Below, one piece after another: positions 38,549-46,442 of a DNA stretch of 64,000 nucleotides (position 1 is the stretch's first letter; each line of letters starts with the position of its first letter). The stretch spans positions 4,604,501 through 4,668,500 of the forward strand of contig NZ_CP109603.1 in the NCBI RefSeq assembly GCF_025905425.1, in the 5' to 3' direction. The notes under the pieces are model-generated. The model was not told where the DNA came from, searched no databases, and saw nothing but the letters and a program-made list of their open reading frames with translations. The stretch is from Pseudomonas putida (GTDB lineage: Bacteria; Pseudomonadota; Gammaproteobacteria; Pseudomonadales; Pseudomonadaceae). The position numbers and the translations under genes were made by a program.

Positions 38549-39943
38549 ATGGCAAGTTTCGTACACACGGTAGGCCACCTGGTCTACCGCTTCGACAGCC
38601 TCAAGGACGTGATGGCCAAGGCCAGCCCCGCACGCTCGGGGGACTTCCTGGCGGGTGTCGCCGCCAGCAACGACGGTGAGCGGGTCGCCGCGCAAATGGC
38701 CCTGGCCAACATCCCGCTCACGCACTTTCTGAGCGAAGCGTTGATCCCCTACGAAGAGGACGAGGTCACCCGCCTGATCATCGACACCCATGACACCCAG
38801 GCCTTTGCGCCGGTCAGCCACCTCACCGTGGGCGGCCTGCGTGACTGGCTGCTCAGCGAAGCGGCCGACGAAGACAGCCTGCGCGCGCTGGCACCGGGCC
38901 TGATACCGGAAATGGCGGCGGCGGTATCGAAGATCATGCGGGTTCAAGACTTGATCCTGGTGGCGCAGAAGATCCGTGTGGTCACCCGTTTTCGCGGCAC
39001 CATGGGCCTGCGCGGTCGCCTGTCGACCCGTCTTCAGCCCAACCACCCAACCGACGAGCCGGCGGGTATCGCCGCCAGCATTCTCGACGGTTTGCTGTAC
39101 GGCAACGGCGACGCCATGATCGGCATCAACCCGGCCACCGACAGCATCGCCTCGATCTGCGCCATGCTGGAAATGCTGGACGCCATCATCCAGCGCTACG
39201 ACATCCCCACTCAGGCCTGCGTGCTGACCCACGTCACCACCTCGATCGAAGCGATCAACCGTGGCGTACCGCTGGACCTGGTGTTCCAGTCGATCGCCGG
39301 TACCGAGGCCGCCAACGCAAGCTTTGGCATCAACCTCAACGTATTGCAGGAAGGCTACGAGGCGGGCCTGTCGCTCAAGCGCGGCACCCTCGGGCAAAAC
39401 CTGATGTACTTCGAGACCGGCCAGGGCAGCGCCCTATCGGCCAACGCCCACCACGGCGTCGACCAGCAAACCTGCGAGACCCGCGCCTACGCCGTGGCCA
39501 GGCATTTCAAGCCGTTTCTGGTCAACACCGTGGTCGGTTTCATCGGCCCGGAGTACCTGTACAACGGCAAGCAGATCATCCGCGCCGGCCTTGAGGACCA
39601 CTTTTGCGGCAAGCTGCTTGGCGTGCCGATGGGCTGTGACATCTGCTACACCAACCACGCCGAAGCCGACCAGGACGACATGGATACCCTGCTGACCCTG
39701 CTGGGTGTGGCCGGGATCAACTTCATCATGGGCATCCCCGGCTCCGACGACATCATGCTCAATTACCAGACCACGTCGTTCCATGACGCGCTGTATGCGC
39801 GCCAGACCCTGGGCCTCAAGCCCGGCCCGGAATTCGAGGCGTGGCTGGCGCGTACCGGCATCTTCACCCAGGCCGATGGCCGGGTGCGCTTCGGTGAAAA
39901 CCTGCCGCCGGCCTTCCGCCAGGCATTGGCACAGCTTGCATAG
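38549..39943 (+). CDS. eutB: Ethanolamine ammonia-lyase heavy chain
   Basis: Adenosylcobalamin-dependent enzyme that splits ethanolamine to acetaldehyde and ammonia. 464 residues, full length. TIM-barrel signatures include [59 protein letters not shown] and [31 protein letters not shown] precedes ATG 38549. eutC follows after 8 bases. No microcompartment genes are present, so this is the simple cytosolic pathway. Confidence 0.97.
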   Translation: MASFVHTVGHLVYRFDSLKDVMAKASPARSGDFLAGVAASNDGERVAAQMALANIPLTHFLSEALIPYEEDEVTRLIIDTHDTQAFAPVSHLTVGGLRDWLLSEAADEDSLRALAPGLIPEMAAAVSKIMRVQDLILVAQKIRVVTRFRGTMGLRGRLSTRLQPNHPTDEPAGIAASILDGLLYGNGDAMIGINPATDSIASICAMLEMLDAIIQRYDIPTQACVLTHVTTSIEAINRGVPLDLVFQSIAGTEAANASFGINLNVLQEGYEAGLSLKRGTLGQNLMYFETGQGSALSANAHHGVDQQTCETRAYAVARHFKPFLVNTVVGFIGPEYLYNGKQIIRAGLEDHFCGKLLGVPMGCDICYTNHAEADQDDMDTLLTLLGVAGINFIMGIPGSDDIMLNYQTTSFHDALYARQTLGLKPGPEFEAWLARTGIFTQADGRVRFGENLPPAFRQALAQLA

Positions 39944-39951
39944 GGATGACC

Positions 39952-40770
39952 ATGGACCCTCGCACAGTAACCCCCGACAACCCCTGGCTGGCCCTGCGCA
40001 CCCTGACACCTGCGCGTATCGCCCTGGGGCGCACGGGCACCAGCCTGCCGACTGGTGCGCAACTGGACTTCCAGTTCGCCCATGCCCAGGCCCGCGATGC
40101 CGTGCACCTGCCGTTCGACCATGCCGGGCTTACCGCCCAGCTCAATGACCGTGGGCGTGACAGCCTGGTGTTGCACAGCGCCGCCCACGACCGCGACCAA
40201 TACCTGCAGCGCCCCGACCTGGGGCGACGGCTGAACGACGACTCGATCGCGACCCTGCGCCAGCATGCCCAGGCCAATCCGGGCGGTGTCGACCTGGCCA
40301 TCGTGGTCGCCGATGGCCTCTCGGCCCTCGCCGTACACCGCCATACCCTGCCTTTTCTGACCCGTTTCGAAGAGCAGGCCGCGGCCGACGGCTGGACCAG
40401 CGCCCCGGTGGTGTTGGTAGAGCAGGGCCGCGTGGCCGTAGCCGACGAGGTGGGCGAGCTGCTCGGCGCCCGGATGACCGTGATGCTGATCGGCGAACGC
40501 CCGGGGTTGAGTTCACCCGACAGCCTCGGCCTGTACTTCACCTACGCGCCACGGGTCGGCCTGACCGACGCCTACCGCAACTGCATCTCCAACGTACGCC
40601 TTGAGGGCCTGAGCTATGGCATGGCAGCCCACCGCTTGCTGTACCTGATGCGTGAAGCCTGTCGGCGGCAGCTTTCTGGGGTGAATCTGAAGGATGAAGC
40701 CGAGGTCCATACCCTCGACAGCGATACCCCCGCCAGCCAAAAAGGAAACTTTCTGCTCGGAAAAGGGTAA
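39952..40770 (+). CDS. eutC: Ethanolamine ammonia-lyase light chain
   Basis: 272 residues. Completes the EutBC lyase. Seen: [90 protein letters not shown] 39952 is favoured because AGGG lies six bases upstream; an ATG two codons earlier overlaps that site. Confidence 0.96.
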   Translation: MDPRTVTPDNPWLALRTLTPARIALGRTGTSLPTGAQLDFQFAHAQARDAVHLPFDHAGLTAQLNDRGRDSLVLHSAAHDRDQYLQRPDLGRRLNDDSIATLRQHAQANPGGVDLAIVVADGLSALAVHRHTLPFLTRFEEQAAADGWTSAPVVLVEQGRVAVADEVGELLGARMTVMLIGERPGLSSPDSLGLYFTYAPRVGLTDAYRNCISNVRLEGLSYGMAAHRLLYLMREACRRQLSGVNLKDEAEVHTLDSDTPASQKGNFLLGKG

Positions 40771-40878
40771 AAATCATGTCACGGAAGGCGGATTGCGCTT
40801 CTCGCCCGCATTGGGCAGCATGCTGTTGAGAGCGGTTGGCAATCCGCTGTTTCCCCAAATGGATCCTGAGGGCCGCAC

Positions 40879-41337
40879 ATGCGTATCATCAAGGCAACCC
40901 TGGAACACCTCGACCTGCTGACCCCACTGTTCGTCAAATACCGCGAGTTCTATGGGCAATTGCCCTACCCGGACAGCTCACGCAGTTTTCTGGAGAAGCG
41001 CCTGAAGCGGGACGAGTCGGTGATCTACCTGGCTCTGGCAGATGAAGACGACAGCAAATTGCTGGGCTTCTGCCAGCTGTATCCAAGCTTTTCGTCGCTG
41101 TCGCTCAAGCGCGTGTGGATTCTCAACGATATCTATGTGGCCGAAGATTCGCGACGCATGCTGGTGGCCGACCACTTGATGCGCGAGGCCAAGAAGATGG
41201 CCAAAGAGACCAATGCCGTGCGGATGCGGGTGTCGACCAGCGCCAACAATGAGGCAGCGCAAAAGACGTACGAGTCCATCGGGTTTCGCAAGGACACCGA
41301 GTTCGAAAGCTATATCCTGCCGATCCATCAGGATTGA
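40879..41337 (+). CDS. GNAT-family N-acetyltransferase
   Basis: 152 residues with the GNAT fold: VWILNDIYVAEDSRRMLVADHLMREAKKMAKE (acetyl-CoA loop, with RRMLVA instead of the usual RxxGxG/A) and the C-terminal NEAAQKTYESIGFRKDTEF. Substrate unknown. GAGGGCCGCAC precedes ATG 40879. The 108 bases between eutC and this gene hold only a short imperfect repeat (AGCGGTTGGCAATCCGCT). Confidence 0.9.
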   Translation: MRIIKATLEHLDLLTPLFVKYREFYGQLPYPDSSRSFLEKRLKRDESVIYLALADEDDSKLLGFCQLYPSFSSLSLKRVWILNDIYVAEDSRRMLVADHLMREAKKMAKETNAVRMRVSTSANNEAAQKTYESIGFRKDTEFESYILPIHQD

Positions 41338-41344
41338 CTGGGCC

Positions 41345-41376
41345 GGCCTCTTCGCGGGCTTGCCCGCGAAGAGGCC
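41345..41376 (+). terminator. Hairpin after the GNAT gene
   Basis: Perfect 14-bp stem GGCCTCTTCGCGGG / CCCGCGAAGAGGCC with loop CTTG, eight bases after the stop. Lacks a T run. Confidence 0.6.
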
Positions 41377-41524
41377 TGCACAGGAAAAAAATCTGCCGTA
41401 ACCCCCCGCTACAAACTCCCCGGGCATGATGCTCACTTCGCCGTATAATGCCCCACTTGTCATGTGTGAAAATTTACCCCTCCCCTGGTAACCGAGCCTA
41501 CGCCCCAGAACACAGGTGCTGTAC

Positions 41525-42172
41525 ATGGATTTCAACCCGCTGGACCTTATCCTGCATCTCGATGCCTACCTCGATCTGCTGGTCACCAATTACGGTCCCT
41601 GGATCTACGCCATCCTGTTCACCGTGATCTTCTGCGAAACCGGCCTGGTGGTAATGCCATTTCTGCCTGGTGATTCGCTGCTGTTCATCGCTGGCGCCGT
41701 GGCGGCCGGTGGCGGCATGGACCCGGTACTGCTGGCGGGCCTGCTGATGGCGGCGGCAATCCTGGGCGACAGCACCAATTACGTGATTGGCCGAACGGCC
41801 GGCGAACGCTTGTTCAACAATCCCAACTCGAAAATCTTCCGCCGCGACTACCTGCAGCGCACCCACGAATTCTACGAGCGCCATGGCGGCAAGACCGTGA
41901 CCCTGGCGCGCTTCCTGCCGATCTTGCGCACCTTCGCGCCGTTCGTCGCGGGTATCGCCCACATGCACTACCCGCGCTTCCTCGGCTTCAGCGTCGCCGG
42001 TTCGCTGCTGTGGGTCGGTGGCCTGGTGACCTTGGGCTACTTCTTCGGCAACGTGCCGTTCATCAAGCAGCACCTGTCGCTGATGGTGGTGGGTATCATC
42101 TTCCTGTCGCTGGTGCCGATGGTCCTCGGCCTGCTGCGCGGTCGCCTGGGCCGCGCGGCCAAGGCTCACTGA
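41525..42172 (+). CDS. DedA-family membrane protein
   Basis: 215 residues, DedA/VTT superfamily, whose members act in membrane lipid (undecaprenyl phosphate or phospholipid) flipping and proton homeostasis. Conserved FLPGDSLLFIAG and LARFLPILRTFAPFVAGIAHM with the family arginines. About five hydrophobic segments. ATG 41525 follows AGGTGCTGTAC; a GTG three codons upstream is the alternative. Confidence 0.92.
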   Translation: MDFNPLDLILHLDAYLDLLVTNYGPWIYAILFTVIFCETGLVVMPFLPGDSLLFIAGAVAAGGGMDPVLLAGLLMAAAILGDSTNYVIGRTAGERLFNNPNSKIFRRDYLQRTHEFYERHGGKTVTLARFLPILRTFAPFVAGIAHMHYPRFLGFSVAGSLLWVGGLVTLGYFFGNVPFIKQHLSLMVVGIIFLSLVPMVLGLLRGRLGRAAKAH

Positions 42173-42180
42173 TCACCGCC

Positions 42181-42996
42181 ATGTGGTCTTTCAGCGCCTG
42201 GCGGCGTCGGCGCACCCTGAAGCGCTACCCGATCACCCCCAAGCAATGGCAGGCAGTTCGCCAACACCTGCCTTTGCTCGATGGCATCAGTGATGACGAA
42301 GATCGCTGGTTGCGCGAAGCCTGCATCCTGTTTTTGCTTGAAAAGCACCTGACCACTCTGCCCGGTGTCGAGCTGAGCGATGAGCAGCGCCTGTTCCTGG
42401 CCGCCCAGGCGCAGCTGCCACTGCTGCACCTCGGTGACCTCAACTGGTACCAGGGTTTCCACGAGATCATCCTTTACCCCGACGACTTCAAAAGCCCTCA
42501 GCGCCACCGCGATGCCAGTGGCGTGGAGCATGTGTGGGACGGCGAACACAGCGGTGAAGCCTGGCAACAGGGCCCGGTGATCCTGGCCTGGAACGGCGTG
42601 CTGGCCAGTGGTGGGTGGGAGGCCTATAACCTGGTCATCCATGAGTTGGCGCACAAGCTCGACATGCTCAATGGCGATGCCAATGGCCTGCCGCCGCTGC
42701 ACAGTGGCATGCCAGTGGATGAGTGGGCGACGGCCATGCAGCAGGCCTATGACGACCTCAACCGTCAGTTGGACCTGAACCCTGACGCCGAAACCGCCAT
42801 CGACCCCTACGCCGCGGAAAACCCTGCGGAATTCTTCGCTGTCACCAGCGAATACTTCTTCAGCGCCCCCGACCTGTTGCAGCAGGCGTATCCACAGGTG
42901 TACCAGCAACTGTCGCTGTTTTACCGCCAAGACCCACTGGCGCGCCTGAGCCAGTTGCAGGCCGAACACCCCGATTACCGCGAAGGCCACGCCTGA
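42181..42996 (+). CDS. mtfA: Zinc peptidase MtfA (glucitol/glucose PTS regulator family)
   Basis: 271 residues. Zinc motif HELAH (His154-Glu155-His158) in YNLVIHELAHKLDMLNG and downstream glutamate in NPAEFFAVTSEYFF. In E. coli MtfA binds Mlc; no such partner is visible here. ATG 42181 lies eight bases after the dedA stop with no clear ribosome site, suggesting translational coupling. A longer reading overlapping dedA is rejected. Confidence 0.92.
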   Translation: MWSFSAWRRRRTLKRYPITPKQWQAVRQHLPLLDGISDDEDRWLREACILFLLEKHLTTLPGVELSDEQRLFLAAQAQLPLLHLGDLNWYQGFHEIILYPDDFKSPQRHRDASGVEHVWDGEHSGEAWQQGPVILAWNGVLASGGWEAYNLVIHELAHKLDMLNGDANGLPPLHSGMPVDEWATAMQQAYDDLNRQLDLNPDAETAIDPYAAENPAEFFAVTSEYFFSAPDLLQQAYPQVYQQLSLFYRQDPLARLSQLQAEHPDYREGHA

Positions 42997-43088
42997 CGCG
43001 GCCGCACATCAGGCCGGGCGTGGCAAGCCCATGCGGAATGTGCCTATAATCGCCGCCACTTTTTGGTCAACTACGGGGGCACTGCCCA

Positions 43089-43616
43089 ATGAGCTACAGC
43101 AAGATTCCGGCGGGCAAAGACCTGCCGAACGACATCTACGTCGCCATCGAGATCCCGGCCAACCACGCGCCGATCAAATACGAGATCGACAAGGACAGCG
43201 ACACCCTGTTCGTCGACCGTTTCATGGCCACCCCGATGTTCTACCCAGCCAACTACGGCTTCATCCCGAACACCCTGGCCGACGACGGTGATCCGCTGGA
43301 CGTGCTGGTCGTGACCCCGTACCCGGTAGCGCCAGGTTCGGTCATCCGTGCCCGCCCGGTCGGCATCCTGAACATGACCGACGACGGCGGCGGCGACGCC
43401 AAGGTCATCGCTGTGCCGCACGACAAGCTGTCGCAGCTGTATGTCGACGTCAAAGAATACACCGACCTGCCAGCCCTGCTGATCCAGCAGATCGAGCACT
43501 TCTTCGCGAACTACAAAGATCTCGAGAAGGGCAAGTGGGTCAAGATCGAAGGCTGGGACGGCGCCGACGCCGCCCGTGCCGCGATCACCAAATCGGTCGC
43601 TGCCTACAAGGGCTGA
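43089..43616 (+). CDS. ppa: Inorganic pyrophosphatase (family I)
   Basis: 175 residues, soluble homohexameric type. Hydrolyses pyrophosphate to drive biosynthesis. Metal-binding signature [12 protein letters not shown], plus [24 protein letters not shown] and [14 protein letters not shown]. The stop is followed by a terminator. Confidence 0.98.
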   Translation: MSYSKIPAGKDLPNDIYVAIEIPANHAPIKYEIDKDSDTLFVDRFMATPMFYPANYGFIPNTLADDGDPLDVLVVTPYPVAPGSVIRARPVGILNMTDDGGGDAKVIAVPHDKLSQLYVDVKEYTDLPALLIQQIEHFFANYKDLEKGKWVKIEGWDGADAARAAITKSVAAYKG

Positions 43617-43628
43617 TACCGGTTGCTG

Positions 43629-43655
43629 AAAAACCCCGCCCTGGCGGGGTTTTTT
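43629..43655 (+). terminator. Rho-independent terminator after ppa
   Basis: AAAAACCCCGC / GCGGGGTTTTTT stem with loop CCTG and T run. Confidence 0.93.
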
Positions 43656-43793
43656 ATGCCCGAGCGAACGTCCTGCAGGTAAAAATTCCTACACCACCCT
43701 ACGCCATCGCCCTACATCGAAGTACTTTTCGCACAAGCCGCATCAACACCCGGTTCATATGCCTGCTGGCACCCGGCCGCTACACTCCCGGCC

Positions 43794-44495
43794 ATGAACA
43801 CATCCGGTGACCGCCTCAAAGCCCTGCTCCACGAATGTGGCTTGACCCCTTCCGATTTCGCCGCCCAGCGCAGCGTCACACCCCAGCACGTCAACAATTG
43901 GTTTAGACGCGGTGTTCCGCTGGCTCGTCTCGACGAAATGGCCGACCTGTTCTGCGTGCATCGCCGCTGGCTACGCAGTGGTGAAGGCCCCAAACACCCC
44001 AACCCGATCTTGCGCAGCGGCCCGCTACGGCCAACCCAGGACAACCCGCCCACCCCGCTGTCAGCACACGGCGGCCGCATGTTGCAGGTGCCCTTCCACG
44101 CACTGCAGCACGGCCTGCTTACCCCCGTCGCCAGCAAACACCTGCGCCTGCCCTCCAAAGCATTGAAAGCGCTGGGCGTTGCGCCGGACTGTGCCATCTG
44201 CCTGGCCATGCCTGCCGCCAACATGGCCCCGCTGATCCCACTGGAGGCCACCTTGGCCGTGGACCTGGGCATGACCGAAGTGATCGAGGGCGAAACCTAC
44301 GCCCTGCTGCACAATGGCACCCTCAGGGTGAACAACCTCAGCCTCGGCCAGCACGGCACCCTGTACCTGCACAGCCATGACCGGCGCAACTACGCCGTCG
44401 AGCGCTACACCCGCGCCCAACGCCAGGCCCAGGGCCTGGAGATTCTCGGCTGGGTCTTTCATTGGTCGCATTTCCGCCGGCATCGCCCCAGTTGA
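43794..44495 (+). CDS. XRE/CI-type regulator with a degenerate S24 (LexA-like) domain
   Basis: 233 residues. N-terminal helix-turn-helix LLHECGLTPSDFAAQRSVTPQHVNNWFRRGVP. C-terminal S24-like fold, but where the nucleophile motif GDSMxP belongs it reads PAANMAPLI (Ser replaced by Asn), and the general-base lysine region reads NGTLRVNNL. So RecA-stimulated self-cleavage is unlikely. Not part of a prophage here; it stands alone between ppa and the sigma-factor genes. Target unknown. Confidence 0.85.
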   Translation: MNTSGDRLKALLHECGLTPSDFAAQRSVTPQHVNNWFRRGVPLARLDEMADLFCVHRRWLRSGEGPKHPNPILRSGPLRPTQDNPPTPLSAHGGRMLQVPFHALQHGLLTPVASKHLRLPSKALKALGVAPDCAICLAMPAANMAPLIPLEATLAVDLGMTEVIEGETYALLHNGTLRVNNLSLGQHGTLYLHSHDRRNYAVERYTRAQRQAQGLEILGWVFHWSHFRRHRPS

Positions 44496-44529
44496 AACAC
44501 GCTGTGCCATTTTTTGCTGGGCAACCTGC

Positions 44530-44721
44530 GCGAGCCCTTGTATGCTACGCGGCACATTTAGCCCCGACCGGCGCAAGCCGCGTTCCAGAGGGCTCGGCAA
44601 CACCCTATACGGGCGTTGACCATCTCTATCAGGCCCTTGTGGCCACACAGTTAAGGCGGTTGCGGCTTACCATAAATTAGTCGGAAGCGTCCCCGAGAAG
44701 CCGGCCACAAGCCGGCTTTTT
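44530..44721 (+). ncRNA. Candidate intergenic small RNA
   Basis: The 409-base gap before the first ECF sigma gene holds no credible ORF but ends its first half in a clear intrinsic terminator (44699-44721). A possible promoter is TGGGCA-17-TATGCT (44519-44547). I do not recognise the RNA; 5' end and strand are inferred. It could instead be the readthrough tail of the regulator gene transcript. Confidence 0.35.
44699..44721 (+). terminator. Rho-independent terminator in the intergenic region
   Basis: AGCCGGC-CACAA-GCCGGCT followed by TTTT, about 200 bases after the regulator stop. Confidence 0.8.
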
Positions 44722-44904
44722 AATTTCCATAAGCTCACGCATTACCTTGCTTGGACGTAGCTTGATCGTCCCCCTCCAAAACATATTTCGCGGCGCATCG
44801 CCTGCTACGCAAGCCGAATCCCGCCATCGCCGCATTGCAAATAGGAAGTGTTCTCGCTAGAGTCTGCCGCTTTCCACTTGCCCCCTTCCGCTGCGGCTAT
44901 CCTC

Positions 44905-45411
44905 ATGTCAAGCATGACCACCGAAGAGCTCGAACAGGCCTACAAGGCCCATGCGCGTGAGCTTCGCCTGTTCCTCTATCGGCAGTTGAACAACCCCGAG
45001 GCGGCCTCCGACCTGGCGCAGGAAACCTACTTGCGCCTGTTGCGCCAGCGTCCACACAAGCCCGTCGGCAACCTGCGCGCCTTCATATTCCGCATCGGGC
45101 GCAATTTGGCCATCGACCACATACGCAATCGCGGCATGCGCGAGCGTAATGACCAGGGGCTGGAATACCTTTACGAAGTCACCGGCGAAAGCCCCGAACT
45201 GATCGACAAGGTGGCCGCTCGCCAGGAGCTGGAATTGCTTGAGCGTGCGCTGCAGCAACTACCTCCACTCACCCGGCAGATTTTTCTGATGGGGCGCCTG
45301 CAGGGCATGAACCACAAGGACATCGCCCGCGAACTCGCCGTGTCGGTCAGTACCGTGGAGAAACACCTGGCGAGCGCACTCGACTTTCTACGCCAATGCC
45401 TGCAACGTTGA
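44905..45411 (+). CDS. FecI-like ECF sigma factor
   Basis: 168 residues. Region 2: LRLFLYRQLNNPEAASDLAQETYLRLLRQ, FIFRIGRNLAIDHIRNR. Region 4: LPPLTRQIFLMGRLQGMNHKDIARELAVSVSTVEKHL. Drives the receptor gene downstream in cell-surface signalling. ATG 44905 (MSSMTTEE) was chosen by similarity to the family; a GTG at 44848 with AGGAA is an alternative. Overlaps the anti-sigma gene. Confidence 0.9.
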   Translation: MSSMTTEELEQAYKAHARELRLFLYRQLNNPEAASDLAQETYLRLLRQRPHKPVGNLRAFIFRIGRNLAIDHIRNRGMRERNDQGLEYLYEVTGESPELIDKVAARQELELLERALQQLPPLTRQIFLMGRLQGMNHKDIARELAVSVSTVEKHLASALDFLRQCLQR

Positions 45412-46337
45412 ACCCAATGTCGCCCGACCAAAACCCGCAAGCGCTTATCGACAAGGCTGCCCATGAATGGGTGGTGCGGCTGACCTCGGGTGACGCAAGC
45501 CCCGACGACATTGCCGCTGCCCGCGAATGGTGTGCGCAACATCCGGCACATCACGCTGCATTTGTCGCCGCACGGCGCCTGTGGCATCTCAGCGGTCACC
45601 TGCCAAAGCCTGCCCGCATCCGTCGGCGCAACAAGGGCGTGCGCTGGGGCGTTGCGGCCATGCTGCTGCTCGGTCTTGGGCTGTCCACTGCCCGTTACAA
45701 TGACTGGGACGCCGATTATCGCACCGCTATCGGCGAACAAAAGTGGGTGGAATTGGCAGATGGTTCGCGCATTACCCTGGACGCCGACTCGGCGCTGGAT
45801 GTGCAGTGGCTGGCCACAGGCAGGCAGATCACCTTGCGCAAGGGCACGGCGCTGTTCGACGTGGCCCATGACCCATCGCGCCCATTTCGCGTCGAGGCCG
45901 GTGACCTGAGTGCCACGGCATTGGGCACGGTGTACAGCGTAAGCCGACGCTCGGACACCAGCGAAGTCACCGTGGCGCAAGGCCGCGTCGCCGTCGCCGG
46001 CCCCGGTGCCACGGCGACTCTGCAAGCAGGTGAACAGGTGGCCTGGACACACAGGCAACTGTCGGCCGTGCACAGCATCGACCCCCAGCGGGAATTGGCC
46101 TGGCAGAAGGGTCGATTGGTGTTCGACAACATGCCGCTGGGCGATGTACTCGCACAATTGCAGCACTATCGCCCAGGCTACGTGCTGCTGGGCGACGCCG
46201 CGCTTCACACCCTCACCGTCAGCGGTACCTTGCGCCTTGACCGCTTGGACGAAGGGATCGACACGTTGGCGCAGGCGTTTGGCCTGAAAAGCCAGCGCTA
46301 TACCCATTACCTGCTGGTACTCACCCGGCAGCAGTGA
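45396..46337 (+). CDS. FecR-like anti-sigma factor / signal transducer
   Basis: 313 residues. N-terminal cytoplasmic DUF4880 region (AAHEWVVRLTSGDASPDDIAAAREWCAQHPAHHAAFVAARRLW), membrane helix at about 86-100 (WGVAAMLLLGLGLS), then the periplasmic FecR domain with VELADGSRITLDADSALDV and a C-terminal STN-like part. It relays receptor occupancy to the sigma factor. ATG 45396 overlaps the sigma gene by 16 bases; ATG 45417 (MSPDQNPQ) is equally possible. Confidence 0.9.
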   Translation: MPATLNPMSPDQNPQALIDKAAHEWVVRLTSGDASPDDIAAAREWCAQHPAHHAAFVAARRLWHLSGHLPKPARIRRRNKGVRWGVAAMLLLGLGLSTARYNDWDADYRTAIGEQKWVELADGSRITLDADSALDVQWLATGRQITLRKGTALFDVAHDPSRPFRVEAGDLSATALGTVYSVSRRSDTSEVTVAQGRVAVAGPGATATLQAGEQVAWTHRQLSAVHSIDPQRELAWQKGRLVFDNMPLGDVLAQLQHYRPGYVLLGDAALHTLTVSGTLRLDRLDEGIDTLAQAFGLKSQRYTHYLLVLTRQQ

Positions 46338-46403
46338 AGCTGTCACGAAGGTTGCGTGCATTAAATTTACGGGTTCAGCGGCGCCCATCGTCTTCCTCTA
46401 AAA

Positions 46404-46422
46404 ATTAACGATAACCATTTGC
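46404..46422. promoter_or_regulatory. Fur-like box before the siderophore receptor
   Basis: ATTAACGATAACCATTTGC matches 13 of 19 positions of the Fur consensus GATAATGATAATCATTATC, 21 bases before the receptor start. Confidence 0.6.
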
Positions 46423-46442
46423 GTTTTATTTTGGGGGACATG

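Noticed and set aside
36894..41376. The hairpins at 36894 and 41345 as REPs
   Set aside because: They share CGCGAA with REPs but lack the CTCCCACA half and stand right after stop codons, so they are listed as transcript-end hairpins.
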